Shown: positions 18,360 to 26,361, numbered from the stretch's first letter. The stretch is DNA of 64,000 bases from Desulfosporosinus shakirovi (GCF_020595055.1 NZ_JAJDOO010000022.1:19941-83940); one strand, 5' to 3'. The notes: generated from the letters alone by a model not told the origin. Translations and numbers: made by a program.

Positions 18360-19524
18360 ATTGCTGGCTGAACCAGAGAACAAACCAGGTGAGGATTTCT
18401 TAGCAGCGATCATAGTTGCCGCAGGATACTCTTTTCGAATGAAACGCTTTAAACCACTTTTATCCTTGGGGGGAGACACGGTCTTAGAGAAAGCTGTCAA
18501 TAGTTTTCTAAAGAGCAGGATTAAGGATATCCGAGTGGTGGTTGGGCATCGGGCCAATGAATTGTATCCAGTCTTAGATAGATTAGGAGTACAGACCATT
18601 GTTAACCCCAATTTTTCGGAAGGAATGTTTTCCTCAATAATTGCGGGCGTTAAAAGTTTGTTGCCAACGGTCAAAGGATTTTTCCTATTACCCGTCGATA
18701 ATCCCATCGTGAACAGGGAGACTTTGGAAAAGCTTCAGAGCACGTTTTTCACAACGGAGTTCGGCATTATCTATCCAACTTATCGGGGAATGAGGGGACA
18801 TCCCCCCTTAATTTCCAGCCGCTATGTGAAAAAGGCAATATCTTGGGATAAACCGGGGGGAATGAGAGCTTTATTGGAACAGTATGAACATGATGCCATC
18901 AATGTTGAGGTTGAGGATCCGGGTATTTTGCTCGATATGGATACACCGGAGGACTACAGGCAGATGCTGAAGTACTGTGGCTATACCGATACCCGGGTCC
19001 CCACAGAAGAAGAGTGTTATTCAATCTTGAAAAATGCTGACACGCCAGTAAAGGTCTTTAATCATTGCAAGCAGGTAGCTGAGTTAAGCAGTGCCATGGG
19101 AAGCCATTTAATCAGGTCCGGAAGTAATCTGGACCTCGAATTAATCAGGGCAGCTGCCCTGCTACATGACTTGGCCAAAGGTGAACCTCACCATGCCCAA
19201 GTTGGAGCCAAAATGCTCGTCAATTATCCAAAGGTAGCAGAAATCGTTGCAGAACATACGGATATTTGTCTGAACCCAGGTGATTCATCCATAACAGAAA
19301 AAGAAATCGTCTATTTGGCTGATAAGCTTGTCATAGATGACCGGATTATTTCTCTCCAGGCTAGATTCTCCGGCCCCATAGAGCAGTATAAGAACGATCA
19401 AGAGGTAACGGAGAAAATTAGGCAACGCTTGATTAACGCCGAAAGAATCCAGACAAGAATAGAACAAATTATTAAGATACCTTTACATGAAATAAGGAAG
19501 GTTGATCTGGGGGGACAAGGCTAA
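18352..19524 (+). CDS. MocA-like nucleotidyltransferase fused to an HD domain (DVU1551-like)
   Basis: A 390-residue two-domain protein. Residues about 13-205 are a MobA/MocA-type NTP transferase (IIVAAGYSFRM at the start, LPVDNP in the middle), the family that attaches CMP or GMP to molybdopterin. Residues about 225-350 are an HD phosphohydrolase-like domain (FNHCKQV, then LLHDLAKG). The GTG start overlaps the ligase gene by 8 bp. Since D. gigas MOP uses molybdopterin cytosine dinucleotide, a CTP:molybdopterin transferase role fits well. The HD part might remove or edit the nucleotide; this is inferred. Confidence 0.85.
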   Translation: MPKLLAEPENKPGEDFLAAIIVAAGYSFRMKRFKPLLSLGGDTVLEKAVNSFLKSRIKDIRVVVGHRANELYPVLDRLGVQTIVNPNFSEGMFSSIIAGVKSLLPTVKGFFLLPVDNPIVNRETLEKLQSTFFTTEFGIIYPTYRGMRGHPPLISSRYVKKAISWDKPGGMRALLEQYEHDAINVEVEDPGILLDMDTPEDYRQMLKYCGYTDTRVPTEEECYSILKNADTPVKVFNHCKQVAELSSAMGSHLIRSGSNLDLELIRAAALLHDLAKGEPHHAQVGAKMLVNYPKVAEIVAEHTDICLNPGDSSITEKEIVYLADKLVIDDRIISLQARFSGPIEQYKNDQEVTEKIRQRLINAERIQTRIEQIIKIPLHEIRKVDLGGQG

Positions 19525-20636
19525 TGGAAAAGGAAATATACCAAGGACTTAAAAAAGCGAGTGACAAAAATTTGGATGTGGCTCTGATTACAATTATAAG
19601 TGTGCTGGGGTCAACTCCCCGTAAGCCTGGCGCTAAAATGTTAGTGTTTGCTGACGGAACGACTGTGGGAACCATCGGCGGAGGATGTGGAGAAGCAGAG
19701 GGGCGGCGGGAGGCTCTTAATGTTTTAGCATCTCACGCTCCAAAAGTTCATTATTTGAATATGACCGCAGACATTGCCCAGGAGGAGGGAATGGTTTGTG
19801 GGGGGATTATGGGATTGTTCATTGAATATTTAGGTTCTCATAGCCCGGTGGAACAGGTCACTCTCATGAAGGATTATCTGTCAGCTGTCGATGAGGCTGC
19901 AAATCCTGTTCTTGTAACGGTGATTGAGGCAACTGAAGGGCGATTAGCAGGAAAGAAAATGTTCGTTAAGGATAACCGGAAGGTAACAGGTGATCTGGGT
20001 TTAGAAGAACTCACGAGAGTGGGACTGGAGAGCATCAAATTAGGGGGTAAACGGTGTCAGCCTCTCTTAGTTAGTTTAGATTCTGAGTTTGAGCCCTGTG
20101 ATACCACCGTAAACAAAGCAACATTCCGTTTTTTGGTGGAGACCCCGACTACGGTTGTCCAATTGCTAATTTTAGGAGCAGGCCATATTGCACTTCCCCT
20201 CGCCACCATGGCCAAAATCGTTGGCTATGAGGTTACAGTGGTTGATGATCGTCGATCCTTTGCCAATTCAAATCGTTTTCCTACAGCTGATAGAATCATA
20301 TGCGATGATTTTGAAGGTGCCTTAGATGAAATAACGATCAATCCGCAAACTTTTGTCGTCATTATTACTCGTGGGCATCGTTATGACAAAATGTGTCTGT
20401 GCAAAGTAATTAATCAGTCAGCTTCCTATATTGGCATGATCGGCAGCCGGAAGAGAGTTAAAGCCTTGCTTGCAGAATTAGAGGAAGAAGGGATTTCCGG
20501 TGAAGCCTTACAAAGGCTGTATTCACCAATCGGTCTAAAAATTGGGGCGGAAACTCCGGAAGAATTAGCCGTAAGCATTCTTAGTGAGCTGATTAAGGTT
20601 CAGCGGGAGTCGAATCAGAACGGTAAACTAAAATGA
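19524..20636 (+). CDS. xdhC: XdhC/CoxI-family Mo-hydroxylase maturation factor (copy 1)
   Basis: A 370-residue protein with the XdhC N-terminal domain (LGSTPRKPGAKM, GTIGGGCGEAE) and a C-terminal Rossmann domain (ILGAGHIALPL, VVDDRRSFAN, then IGMIGSRKRV). XdhC proteins bind molybdenum cofactor, help replace an oxo with a sulfido ligand and insert it into the hydroxylase. The start codon overlaps the previous stop (TAATG), so it belongs to the Mop operon. A close paralogue lies at 24372-25469. Confidence 0.92.
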   Translation: MEKEIYQGLKKASDKNLDVALITIISVLGSTPRKPGAKMLVFADGTTVGTIGGGCGEAEGRREALNVLASHAPKVHYLNMTADIAQEEGMVCGGIMGLFIEYLGSHSPVEQVTLMKDYLSAVDEAANPVLVTVIEATEGRLAGKKMFVKDNRKVTGDLGLEELTRVGLESIKLGGKRCQPLLVSLDSEFEPCDTTVNKATFRFLVETPTTVVQLLILGAGHIALPLATMAKIVGYEVTVVDDRRSFANSNRFPTADRIICDDFEGALDEITINPQTFVVIITRGHRYDKMCLCKVINQSASYIGMIGSRKRVKALLAELEEEGISGEALQRLYSPIGLKIGAETPEELAVSILSELIKVQRESNQNGKLK

Positions 20637-20648
20637 GCATAAAAAAGC

Positions 20649-21272
20649 ATGGTTAGAAAGCTTATTTATTTAGTCAGACACGGGGATATCGGACTAGAAA
20701 AGGAGAAACGCTATATTGGACAGTCTGATCTGCCCTTAAGTACCCTTGGCCGTGAACAAGCCGTCCTATTGAAGAAAATATTTAGCCGAGTACCTATAGA
20801 TAACATATATTGCAGTGATTTATTAAGAGCCCAACAAACTGCGGAGATCATTGCCTCTGTCCACCCTATCATTCCTACTACTTGTGCGGAGTTGCGGGAA
20901 TTGCATATGGGCGATTGGGAGGGAAAATCCTTTGCCGAAATTAAAGCTAGGTATCCTGAAGAATTCAAAGAACGTGGTGAGGATATCGTGAATTACAGCC
21001 TACCCAACGGAGAAAGCTTTGCTGACTGCCATAAAAGAGTGATACCAGCCTTTGAGAGACTTACCCAATCGAATGAAAGGACAATTTTAATTGTTGGGCA
21101 TGCAGGGGTAAATAGAGTAATTTTATGCCATATACTAGGGATGCCCTTAAATAAAGTTTTTCGACTTGAACAAAATTATGGTTGTGTTAATTTAATCACC
21201 AAGGAGGGTTTAAAGAACCGATTGAGTTGTCTAAACCTTATAATAAATCGAGATCTATACAGAATGGATTAA
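20649..21272 (+). CDS. Histidine phosphatase family protein
   Basis: A 207-residue phosphoglycerate-mutase/CobC-type phosphatase with the catalytic VRHGD near residue 10, an ELHMGDWEGK segment and the distal VGHAG histidine. CobC-like members remove a phosphate from nucleotide-type cofactors. In this operon, beside a nucleotidyltransferase, a cofactor-precursor phosphatase is a reasonable guess but unproven. It follows XdhC by 12 bp without a strong ribosome site. The stop codon lies inside a 38-bp perfect palindrome. Confidence 0.85.
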   Translation: MVRKLIYLVRHGDIGLEKEKRYIGQSDLPLSTLGREQAVLLKKIFSRVPIDNIYCSDLLRAQQTAEIIASVHPIIPTTCAELRELHMGDWEGKSFAEIKARYPEEFKERGEDIVNYSLPNGESFADCHKRVIPAFERLTQSNERTILIVGHAGVNRVILCHILGMPLNKVFRLEQNYGCVNLITKEGLKNRLSCLNLIINRDLYRMD

Positions 21273-21298
21273 ATTGTTCGAACAATTTAATCCATTCT
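21261..21298. repeat. 38-bp perfect palindrome at the end of the Mop operon
   Basis: The two arms (21261-21279 and 21280-21298) are exact reverse complements centred on TTCGAA, and include the phosphatase stop codon. No T tract follows. It could end the Mop operon as a hairpin, protect the RNA 3' end, or bind a dimeric regulator upstream of the alcohol dehydrogenase. Confidence 0.85.
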
Positions 21299-21341
21299 TA
21301 GTTTAAACATTGATTTGTTTAATCTGTAGGGTGAAAGCAAA

Positions 21342-21394
21342 AGTGTTCCAAAATTTAACTGTGTTCCGAGCAAAGTGAGTTAAATTAGAACAGT
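21342..21394. promoter_or_regulatory. Dyad enhancer element upstream of the alcohol dehydrogenase
   Basis: AGTGTTCCAAAATTTAACT (21342-21360) and AGTTAAATTAGAACAGT (21378-21394) form an inverted repeat, with a further TGTGTTCCGAG at 21360-21370 between them. The AGTGTTCC core matches the dyad upstream of aor, which suggests the same sigma-54 activator. It sits about 105-160 bp above the promoter. Confidence 0.6.
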
Positions 21395-21499
21395 AAATAG
21401 TTTTAATTTAGGATAAAATTAGGACTATTTTTAATAATACTCTTAAATACTCTTAAGAATCAATGGTCAGGTCCTGTCAAAATTAAATATTCAGATTAT

Positions 21500-21515
21500 T
21501 GGCATGGGTCTTGCA
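21500..21515 (+). promoter_or_regulatory. Sigma-54 promoter of the alcohol dehydrogenase
   Basis: TGGCATGGGTCTTGCA keeps the GG and GC dinucleotides and the spacing seen at the aor and Mop promoters, about 50 bp upstream of the start codon. Confidence 0.87.
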
Positions 21516-21566
21516 ATACTCTAAAGACAAGCGTAACAAACGCCAAGAAGAAGGAGGCAAACGAAT

Positions 21567-22730
21567 ATGTCAATTGTTCATCAAGTTTATGGGTATTTCA
21601 TGCCTACAGTTAACCTTATGGGTGCTGGAGCAGCACAAGAAACAGGAAAGCAAGCAAAATTACTGGGTGGAAAAAAAGTTCTGCTGGTGACCGATGCCTA
21701 TCTCGAAAAAATAGGTATGGCTCAGGAAATTGCTGACATAATTGAAAAAGAAGGCGTCAAAGTTGTAATTTATGGTGGTGCTGAACCAAATCCGACGGAT
21801 AAAAACGTACATGATGGGTTTGACATCTATACTAAAGAAGGGTGTGACCTGATCGTCTCAGTTGGCGGAGGATCTTCCCATGACTGTGCCAAGGGGATTG
21901 GCCTTGTTGCAGGTAATGGCGGGAAGATTAATGACTATGAAGGCGTAGATAAATCTCCCTTGCCTATGGCTCCAATGATTGCGATTAATACCACTGCCGG
22001 TACTGCCGCTGAAATGACGAGATTCTGTATTATCACGGATGCCGCACGACATATTAAAATGGCTATCGTTGATTGGCATGTAACCCCTAATGTCTCGATT
22101 AATGATCCCTTGTTAATGATGAAACAACCTCCTAGTTTGACAGCTGCTACCGGAATGGATGCGCTCACTCATGCGGTTGAGGCATATGTATCTACAGCCG
22201 CCACACCACTGACCGATTCTGCCGCCTTAATGGCATTTAAACTAATCCCCAGATATCTGCGTCGTGCTGTGGCAAATGGTGATGATTTTGAGGCTCGCGA
22301 CAAAATGGCTTATGCCCAATTATTAGCTGGTATGGCCTTCAATAATGCTAGTTTAGGTTATGTTCATGCAATGGCCCATCAACTAGGTGGATTCTATAAT
22401 TTACCTCATGGGGTATGTAATGCAATTCTTCTTCCCCACGTCTCACGCTTTAATATGATCGGAAATCTCGATCGTTTTGCAGAGATCGCTGAGGCAATGG
22501 GAGAAAATGTTGATGGACTTTCTGTCAGGGATGCAGCAGAAAAATGCTTAACTGCAATTGCTACATTGTCTGCTGATGTTGGAATTCCTTCCGGGTTGAA
22601 AGAACTGAATGTCAAAGAAGAAGACTTTAAACTAATGGCTGGCAATGCCAAATTAGACGCTTGTCAATTCACCAATCCTCGTACTGCGACACTTGAACAA
22701 GTGATTCAAATCTATAAAAACGCTCTGTAA
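21567..22730 (+). CDS. Iron-containing alcohol dehydrogenase
   Basis: A 387-residue group III (Fe-dependent) alcohol dehydrogenase interconverting alcohols and aldehydes with NAD(P)H. It shows the nucleotide-binding GGGSSHDCAKG near 95-105, GTAAEMT, and the metal-ligand region with GYVHAMAHQLGGFYNLPHG near 263-281. The start is ATG behind AAGGAGG. With AOR and Mop it completes an acid, aldehyde and alcohol set under one promoter class. The gene is monocistronic, closed by a strong terminator. Substrate preference cannot be deduced. Confidence 0.94.
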   Translation: MSIVHQVYGYFMPTVNLMGAGAAQETGKQAKLLGGKKVLLVTDAYLEKIGMAQEIADIIEKEGVKVVIYGGAEPNPTDKNVHDGFDIYTKEGCDLIVSVGGGSSHDCAKGIGLVAGNGGKINDYEGVDKSPLPMAPMIAINTTAGTAAEMTRFCIITDAARHIKMAIVDWHVTPNVSINDPLLMMKQPPSLTAATGMDALTHAVEAYVSTAATPLTDSAALMAFKLIPRYLRRAVANGDDFEARDKMAYAQLLAGMAFNNASLGYVHAMAHQLGGFYNLPHGVCNAILLPHVSRFNMIGNLDRFAEIAEAMGENVDGLSVRDAAEKCLTAIATLSADVGIPSGLKELNVKEEDFKLMAGNAKLDACQFTNPRTATLEQVIQIYKNAL

Positions 22731-22762
22731 TTGGGAGTGTCTGATTAAATGAAATGAAATAT

Positions 22763-22800
22763 AAAAAAGCTCGTTGGGGAATTCCTCAACGAGCTTTTTT
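22763..22800 (+). terminator. Terminator after the alcohol dehydrogenase
   Basis: AAAAAAGCTCGTTG and CAACGAGCTTTTTT form a near-perfect stem with terminal A and T tracts, effective in both directions. Confidence 0.92.
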
Positions 22801-23084
22801 GTATTGTGCGCCCTCCTATCCGATGGTCAGAAAGTATAATTTTTCAGCATATTTTCTGGAAAGTTCCTTCTCGCCATCACGACATCTTATCATCTATGGC
22901 GGTATACTAACCTCGAACATCCCTGTTCGAGTCTTGGCTACAGAGATGGATGTTCAGCTACCCTTGGATAGCGCATAAATGCAACTAAGGCTATCTCCGC
23001 GCCTGCAGCTTAGCGGTAGCCTTAGTTTTCGTTAACATTATTTATATGCTCTTAAATACTTCAGCTTGTCGACATGCTTACTGA
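22801..23084. other. Convergent intergenic segment with two hairpins
   Basis: No gene is supported. CTCGAACA/TGTTCGAG forms an 8-bp stem with a 4-nt loop (22912-22931). AACTAAGGCTA/TAGCCTTAGTT (22983-22993 with 23017-23027) is followed by a few Ts on the plus strand. The latter may stop readthrough toward the minus-strand gene that follows. The segment resembles no riboswitch I can recognise. Confidence 0.5.
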
Positions 23085-24107
23085 TTATTTTCCAAAGGAA
23101 CAACGCGGATATGTGCAGACCGGGCAGTCGAGACAAAGACCGCCACTTCCAAGTTTGACAATGTCATGGCGTGTCAATCTCTCTCCCGTGAGTAATCTTG
23201 GAGCGACTAAATCAAAGGCCGTTGTCTTAGAATACATGACGCATCCAGGTAATCCCATAATGGGGACATCTCCCATATAGGCAAGCAGAAACATAGCACC
23301 AGGTAAAACAGGCGCACCATAAGTGATCAGTTCCGCTCCCATCTCTTTAATGGCTGTCGGGGTGACATCATCGGGATCGACAGACATACCGCCGCTGACT
23401 AGGATCATTTCTGCTCCCTTAGCAAGTTGATCGCGAATGCTGCCTTGTATCAGGGATACATCATCACTGGCATAGGTTTGCGCTAAGACGGTTGAACCCC
23501 AATTTTCGACTTTTGAGCGCAGTACAGGACCGAATTTATCTTGAATTCGCCCGTGAAAAACTTCACTGCCGGTTATCGTAATGCCGACCTTAGCAGGCTT
23601 TAGCGGCTTAACTTCCAAAATAGGAGTTGTAAATGTTTGGGCAATTTCCTCCGCTTCGAGAACTACCTTCTCATCTATCATTAGTGGAACAACACGGGTT
23701 CCCGCGACTTTGTCACCTTTTTTAAGAGGGTAATGATTGTGAAGTGTGGAGAGAATAACCCCATCTAAGGTATTCAATGCTAAAATACCGTCCACAGAAG
23801 AGTAAAGAAGTCCATCATGGGCAGCCATTAAGGTGATTTTCCCTTCTTTAGGCTCGTCAAGGATTAATCCGGAACCGGACACTGCGTGGGCGAGTCGTTC
23901 CGCGGCTTCATTCTCATGTATAAGACCGGGCTTTTGATCCCAGACGTAAATATGTTCTTTGCCCATACTTAAGAGAACAGGGATATCCTCTTCGCGAATG
24001 ACATGTCCCTTGCGAAACCGAGGGCCTCTAATAACACCTGGAATAATTTGCGTCATGTCATGAATAAGAATGGCACCAACAGAATCGCGTACTTTTATTT
24101 TTTCCAA
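23085..24107 (-). CDS. MoeA-like molybdopterin-binding protein with cysteine-rich tail
   Basis: About 340 residues related to the MogA/MoeA cofactor-binding fold. VGITITGSEV, LVSGGMSVDPDD and IMGLPGCVMYSKTT mark the pterin-binding domain in the C-terminal half; the N-terminal half does not look like standard MoeA. The tail LCLDCPVCTYPRCSFGK offers four cysteines for a metal. A TTG at 24122 lacks a ribosome site, whereas GGAGG at 24116-24120 is well placed for TTG 24107, which I prefer. It may be a cofactor carrier or storage protein or a regulator. It lies between the alcohol dehydrogenase and a second xdhC. Confidence 0.82.
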   Translation of the reverse strand: MEKIKVRDSVGAILIHDMTQIIPGVIRGPRFRKGHVIREEDIPVLLSMGKEHIYVWDQKPGLIHENEAAERLAHAVSGSGLILDEPKEGKITLMAAHDGLLYSSVDGILALNTLDGVILSTLHNHYPLKKGDKVAGTRVVPLMIDEKVVLEAEEIAQTFTTPILEVKPLKPAKVGITITGSEVFHGRIQDKFGPVLRSKVENWGSTVLAQTYASDDVSLIQGSIRDQLAKGAEMILVSGGMSVDPDDVTPTAIKEMGAELITYGAPVLPGAMFLLAYMGDVPIMGLPGCVMYSKTTAFDLVAPRLLTGERLTRHDIVKLGSGGLCLDCPVCTYPRCSFGK

Positions 24108-24323
24108 GGGAATAGCCTCCAATACATCATTAAAGGTGAGTTTGTATGATACATTTTTCAGTGAGCTGAAAAGGCCAAAGAGTAAGGCGGGACCATGGCC
24201 TAAATGATCTGTTCTTAACTAAATGGTATCGCATTCTCAGCAGGAGGTCAAGTAATAAGCCGGTTCTATTCTCTGAAATTGGTAAAGATTCTTATACTAT
24301 TCCCAACAACTATGCTAAACTGA

Positions 24324-24329
24324 TATAAT
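24324..24329 (+). promoter_or_regulatory. Extended -10 promoter of the second xdhC
   Basis: TGATATAAT gives a TGn extended -10 about 45 bp upstream of the start codon. No clear -35 is seen. The rest of the gap 24108-24371 holds a small TTTTCAG/CTGAAAA hairpin near 24150-24170 that would fall in the leader of the minus-strand gene. Confidence 0.5.
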
Positions 24330-24371
24330 GAAGATGCCTTTGAAGTGAAGATGTTCCAGAGGGAGAGACTT

Positions 24372-25469
24372 ATGGATAAACAAGTGTATCTTGGACTGAA
24401 AAAAGTATTTGAACGAAACTTAGATGCTGTCCTAATTACCGTAACCAGTGTGCTGGGCTCTACACCTCGCAAGCCCGGGGCGAAAATGTTAGTTTTTGCG
24501 GATGGTATGACAGTTGGTACCATCGGCGGCGGATGTGGTGAGGCTGAGGCGAAACGGGAGGCTCTCAATGTTCTAGCTACATACGACTCTAAAACATATA
24601 GTTTGAATATGACTGCAGATATGGCCCAGGAGGAGGGGATGGTCTGCGGGGGTATTATGGAACTATTCATGGAGTATGTAGGTACGCATACCCCCGTGGA
24701 AAAGGTGGATCTCAATAAAGATTATCTTGCAGCTGTAGAGAGTCATAATAATCCTGTACTTGTAACTGTGATCGAAGCGGAGGAAGAGTCATGGCTGGGA
24801 AATAAGCTCGTCATTAAGACTAACGGAGACGTTGCGGGCGATCTAGGTAAAAAGGAACTCAATAATATTAAGTTTGAGAAAGGCAAGATAGGCAACAAAA
24901 AATGTCAGCCATTCTTAATCTGTTTAGATTTTGAGTTCAATCCGTGTGAAAGCTCAACCCTAAAAGCAGCTTATCGCTTACTGGTTGAGCCACCGACAAC
25001 GGTTGTACAATTGTTGATTTTAGGCGCAGGACATATTGCTGTCCCGCTTGCAACAATGGCTAAAATCATAGGGTATGAAGTGACTGTCGTCGATGATCGG
25101 CCCTCCTTTGCCAATGTCCAACGATTTAGCACGGCTGATAAAGTTTTATGCGCTGACTTTGAAAGAGCCTTAGAGACTATTGACATAAATCCTCAAACAT
25201 TTGTCGTGATTATTACCAGAGGGCATCGTTATGACAAGGTGTGTCTGAAGAAAGTAATTAACCACCCTGCCGCTTATATCGGTATGATTGGCAGTCGAAA
25301 AAGGGTTAAATCATTACTCGCTGACTTAGAAGAGGAGGGAGTAGCCAAAGAAGCCTTACAAAAGTTGTATTCTCCTATCGGTCTAAAAATTGGTGCGGAA
25401 ACTCCGGAAGAAATAGCTGTCAGCATTCTCAGCGAGTTGATTAAAGTTCAAAGGGGAATTGGAGAATAA
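24372..25469 (+). CDS. xdhC: XdhC/CoxI-family Mo-hydroxylase maturation factor (copy 2)
   Basis: A 365-residue paralogue of the protein at 19524, alike along its full length (LGSTPRKPGAKM, GTIGGGCGEAE, ILGAGHIAVPL, IGMIGSRKRV). ATG 24372 is the likely start because GAGGGAGAG lies just upstream; an in-frame ATG at 24345 has no ribosome site. Unlike copy 1 it stands alone, with its own promoter and terminator, next to the tungstate transporter. It may serve a different hydroxylase or a constitutive need. Confidence 0.92.
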   Translation: MDKQVYLGLKKVFERNLDAVLITVTSVLGSTPRKPGAKMLVFADGMTVGTIGGGCGEAEAKREALNVLATYDSKTYSLNMTADMAQEEGMVCGGIMELFMEYVGTHTPVEKVDLNKDYLAAVESHNNPVLVTVIEAEEESWLGNKLVIKTNGDVAGDLGKKELNNIKFEKGKIGNKKCQPFLICLDFEFNPCESSTLKAAYRLLVEPPTTVVQLLILGAGHIAVPLATMAKIIGYEVTVVDDRPSFANVQRFSTADKVLCADFERALETIDINPQTFVVIITRGHRYDKVCLKKVINHPAAYIGMIGSRKRVKSLLADLEEEGVAKEALQKLYSPIGLKIGAETPEEIAVSILSELIKVQRGIGE

Positions 25470-25537
25470 ACTGTTAAGTGAAAAAATCCGAGCTGTAAGA
25501 TTAAGGGCATTTTCTGATGGATTCAGTGAAATTTTAT

Positions 25538-25587
25538 AAAGGATAGGTAGTAACAAGCTGGAGAAAATTTGTTACAGCCTATCCTTT
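25538..25587. terminator. Bidirectional terminator between xdhC copy 2 and tupC
   Basis: A 19-bp stem (25538-25556 with 25569-25587, one mismatch), built on AAAGGATAGG and CCTATCCTTT, with T-rich flanks in both directions between two convergent genes. Confidence 0.88.
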
Positions 25588-25643
25588 CTTTATAATTGAA
25601 TAATGTTTAATGTACATGATGGAGTTTACAGGAATCAGTTCGC

Positions 25644-26360
25644 TTAAGTTGAGAAATACGCCAGGAAACGGTCAACTTCTTCTTTATGGCTATTCCTTAA
25701 TAGTTTATCAGGAGAGCCTTCAGCCATCACTTGTCCTTTGAGGAGAATCAAGGCTCTATTTGCTAAATGGGCGATGTCCTTGAAATCATGGCTAACTAAG
25801 ACAGTTGAAGTTTGAGTAGACTTGAAAACCTTGGCCAGATCGATGCGCAGTCCTTCTTTGGTGGGTGCATCCAGGGCTGAAAATGGTTCATCCAGAAATA
25901 AAATATCAGGCTCTATAGCAAAAGCTCGTGCCAGACTAACACGTTGGGCCTCTCCACCGGATAGGGAGCGGGCAGATTGTTTAGAAAGATGGATCACTCC
26001 AAACTGTTCCAACCAATAGTCCACCTTTTCTCGAATCCTTTCTTTGGAGAAACCTCGAATTTTGAGTCCCATGGCAACATTGTTAAAAACGCCTGTGTTT
26101 AATAAGAGAGATTCTTGAAAGACTATCGCAATTCTACGCCTAATCCTAAGTGGAACCGACTTTGGTACTGCTTGCCCCTGGAAATAGAGTTGTCCGGAAG
26201 TTGGAGATTCCAAAAAGGCGAGAATTTTCAACAAGCTGCTTTTGCCAGAACCATTGGGACCGATTAGCCCAACGCATTCTCCAGGCAACAAATGAAAATG
26301 TAGGGGTTGCAAAATAGTTTTATGGTCCTGTATCCAGCTTATCTCCTTAGCTTCAAGCAC
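25644..26360 (-). CDS. tupC: Tungstate ABC transporter ATPase TupC
   Basis: A 238-residue ABC ATPase that powers anion import. It shows Walker A GPNGSGKSS (about 36-44), the Q-loop FQES, signature LSGGEAQRVSLARA and Walker B ILFLDEPFSALD. The GTG start lies one base after the permease stop, behind AAGGAGG, as the last gene of the tupABC operon. TupC rather than ModC or WtpC is chosen from the linked TupA-type binding protein. Confidence 0.9.
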   Translation of the reverse strand: MLEAKEISWIQDHKTILQPLHFHLLPGECVGLIGPNGSGKSSLLKILAFLESPTSGQLYFQGQAVPKSVPLRIRRRIAIVFQESLLLNTGVFNNVAMGLKIRGFSKERIREKVDYWLEQFGVIHLSKQSARSLSGGEAQRVSLARAFAIEPDILFLDEPFSALDAPTKEGLRIDLAKVFKSTQTSTVLVSHDFKDIAHLANRALILLKGQVMAEGSPDKLLRNSHKEEVDRFLAYFST

Positions 26361-26361
26361 A

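Noticed and set aside
22754..22978. 74-codon plus-strand frame after the alcohol dehydrogenase
   Set aside because: It reads through the terminator hairpin, has no ribosome site and resembles no protein.
22900..23030. tRNA-like or riboswitch-like fold (GTTCGAGTC with flanking hairpins)
   Set aside because: The would-be T-arm stem does not pair, no anticodon arm or acceptor end could be built, and the segment matches no riboswitch I know. It is better read as intergenic hairpins.
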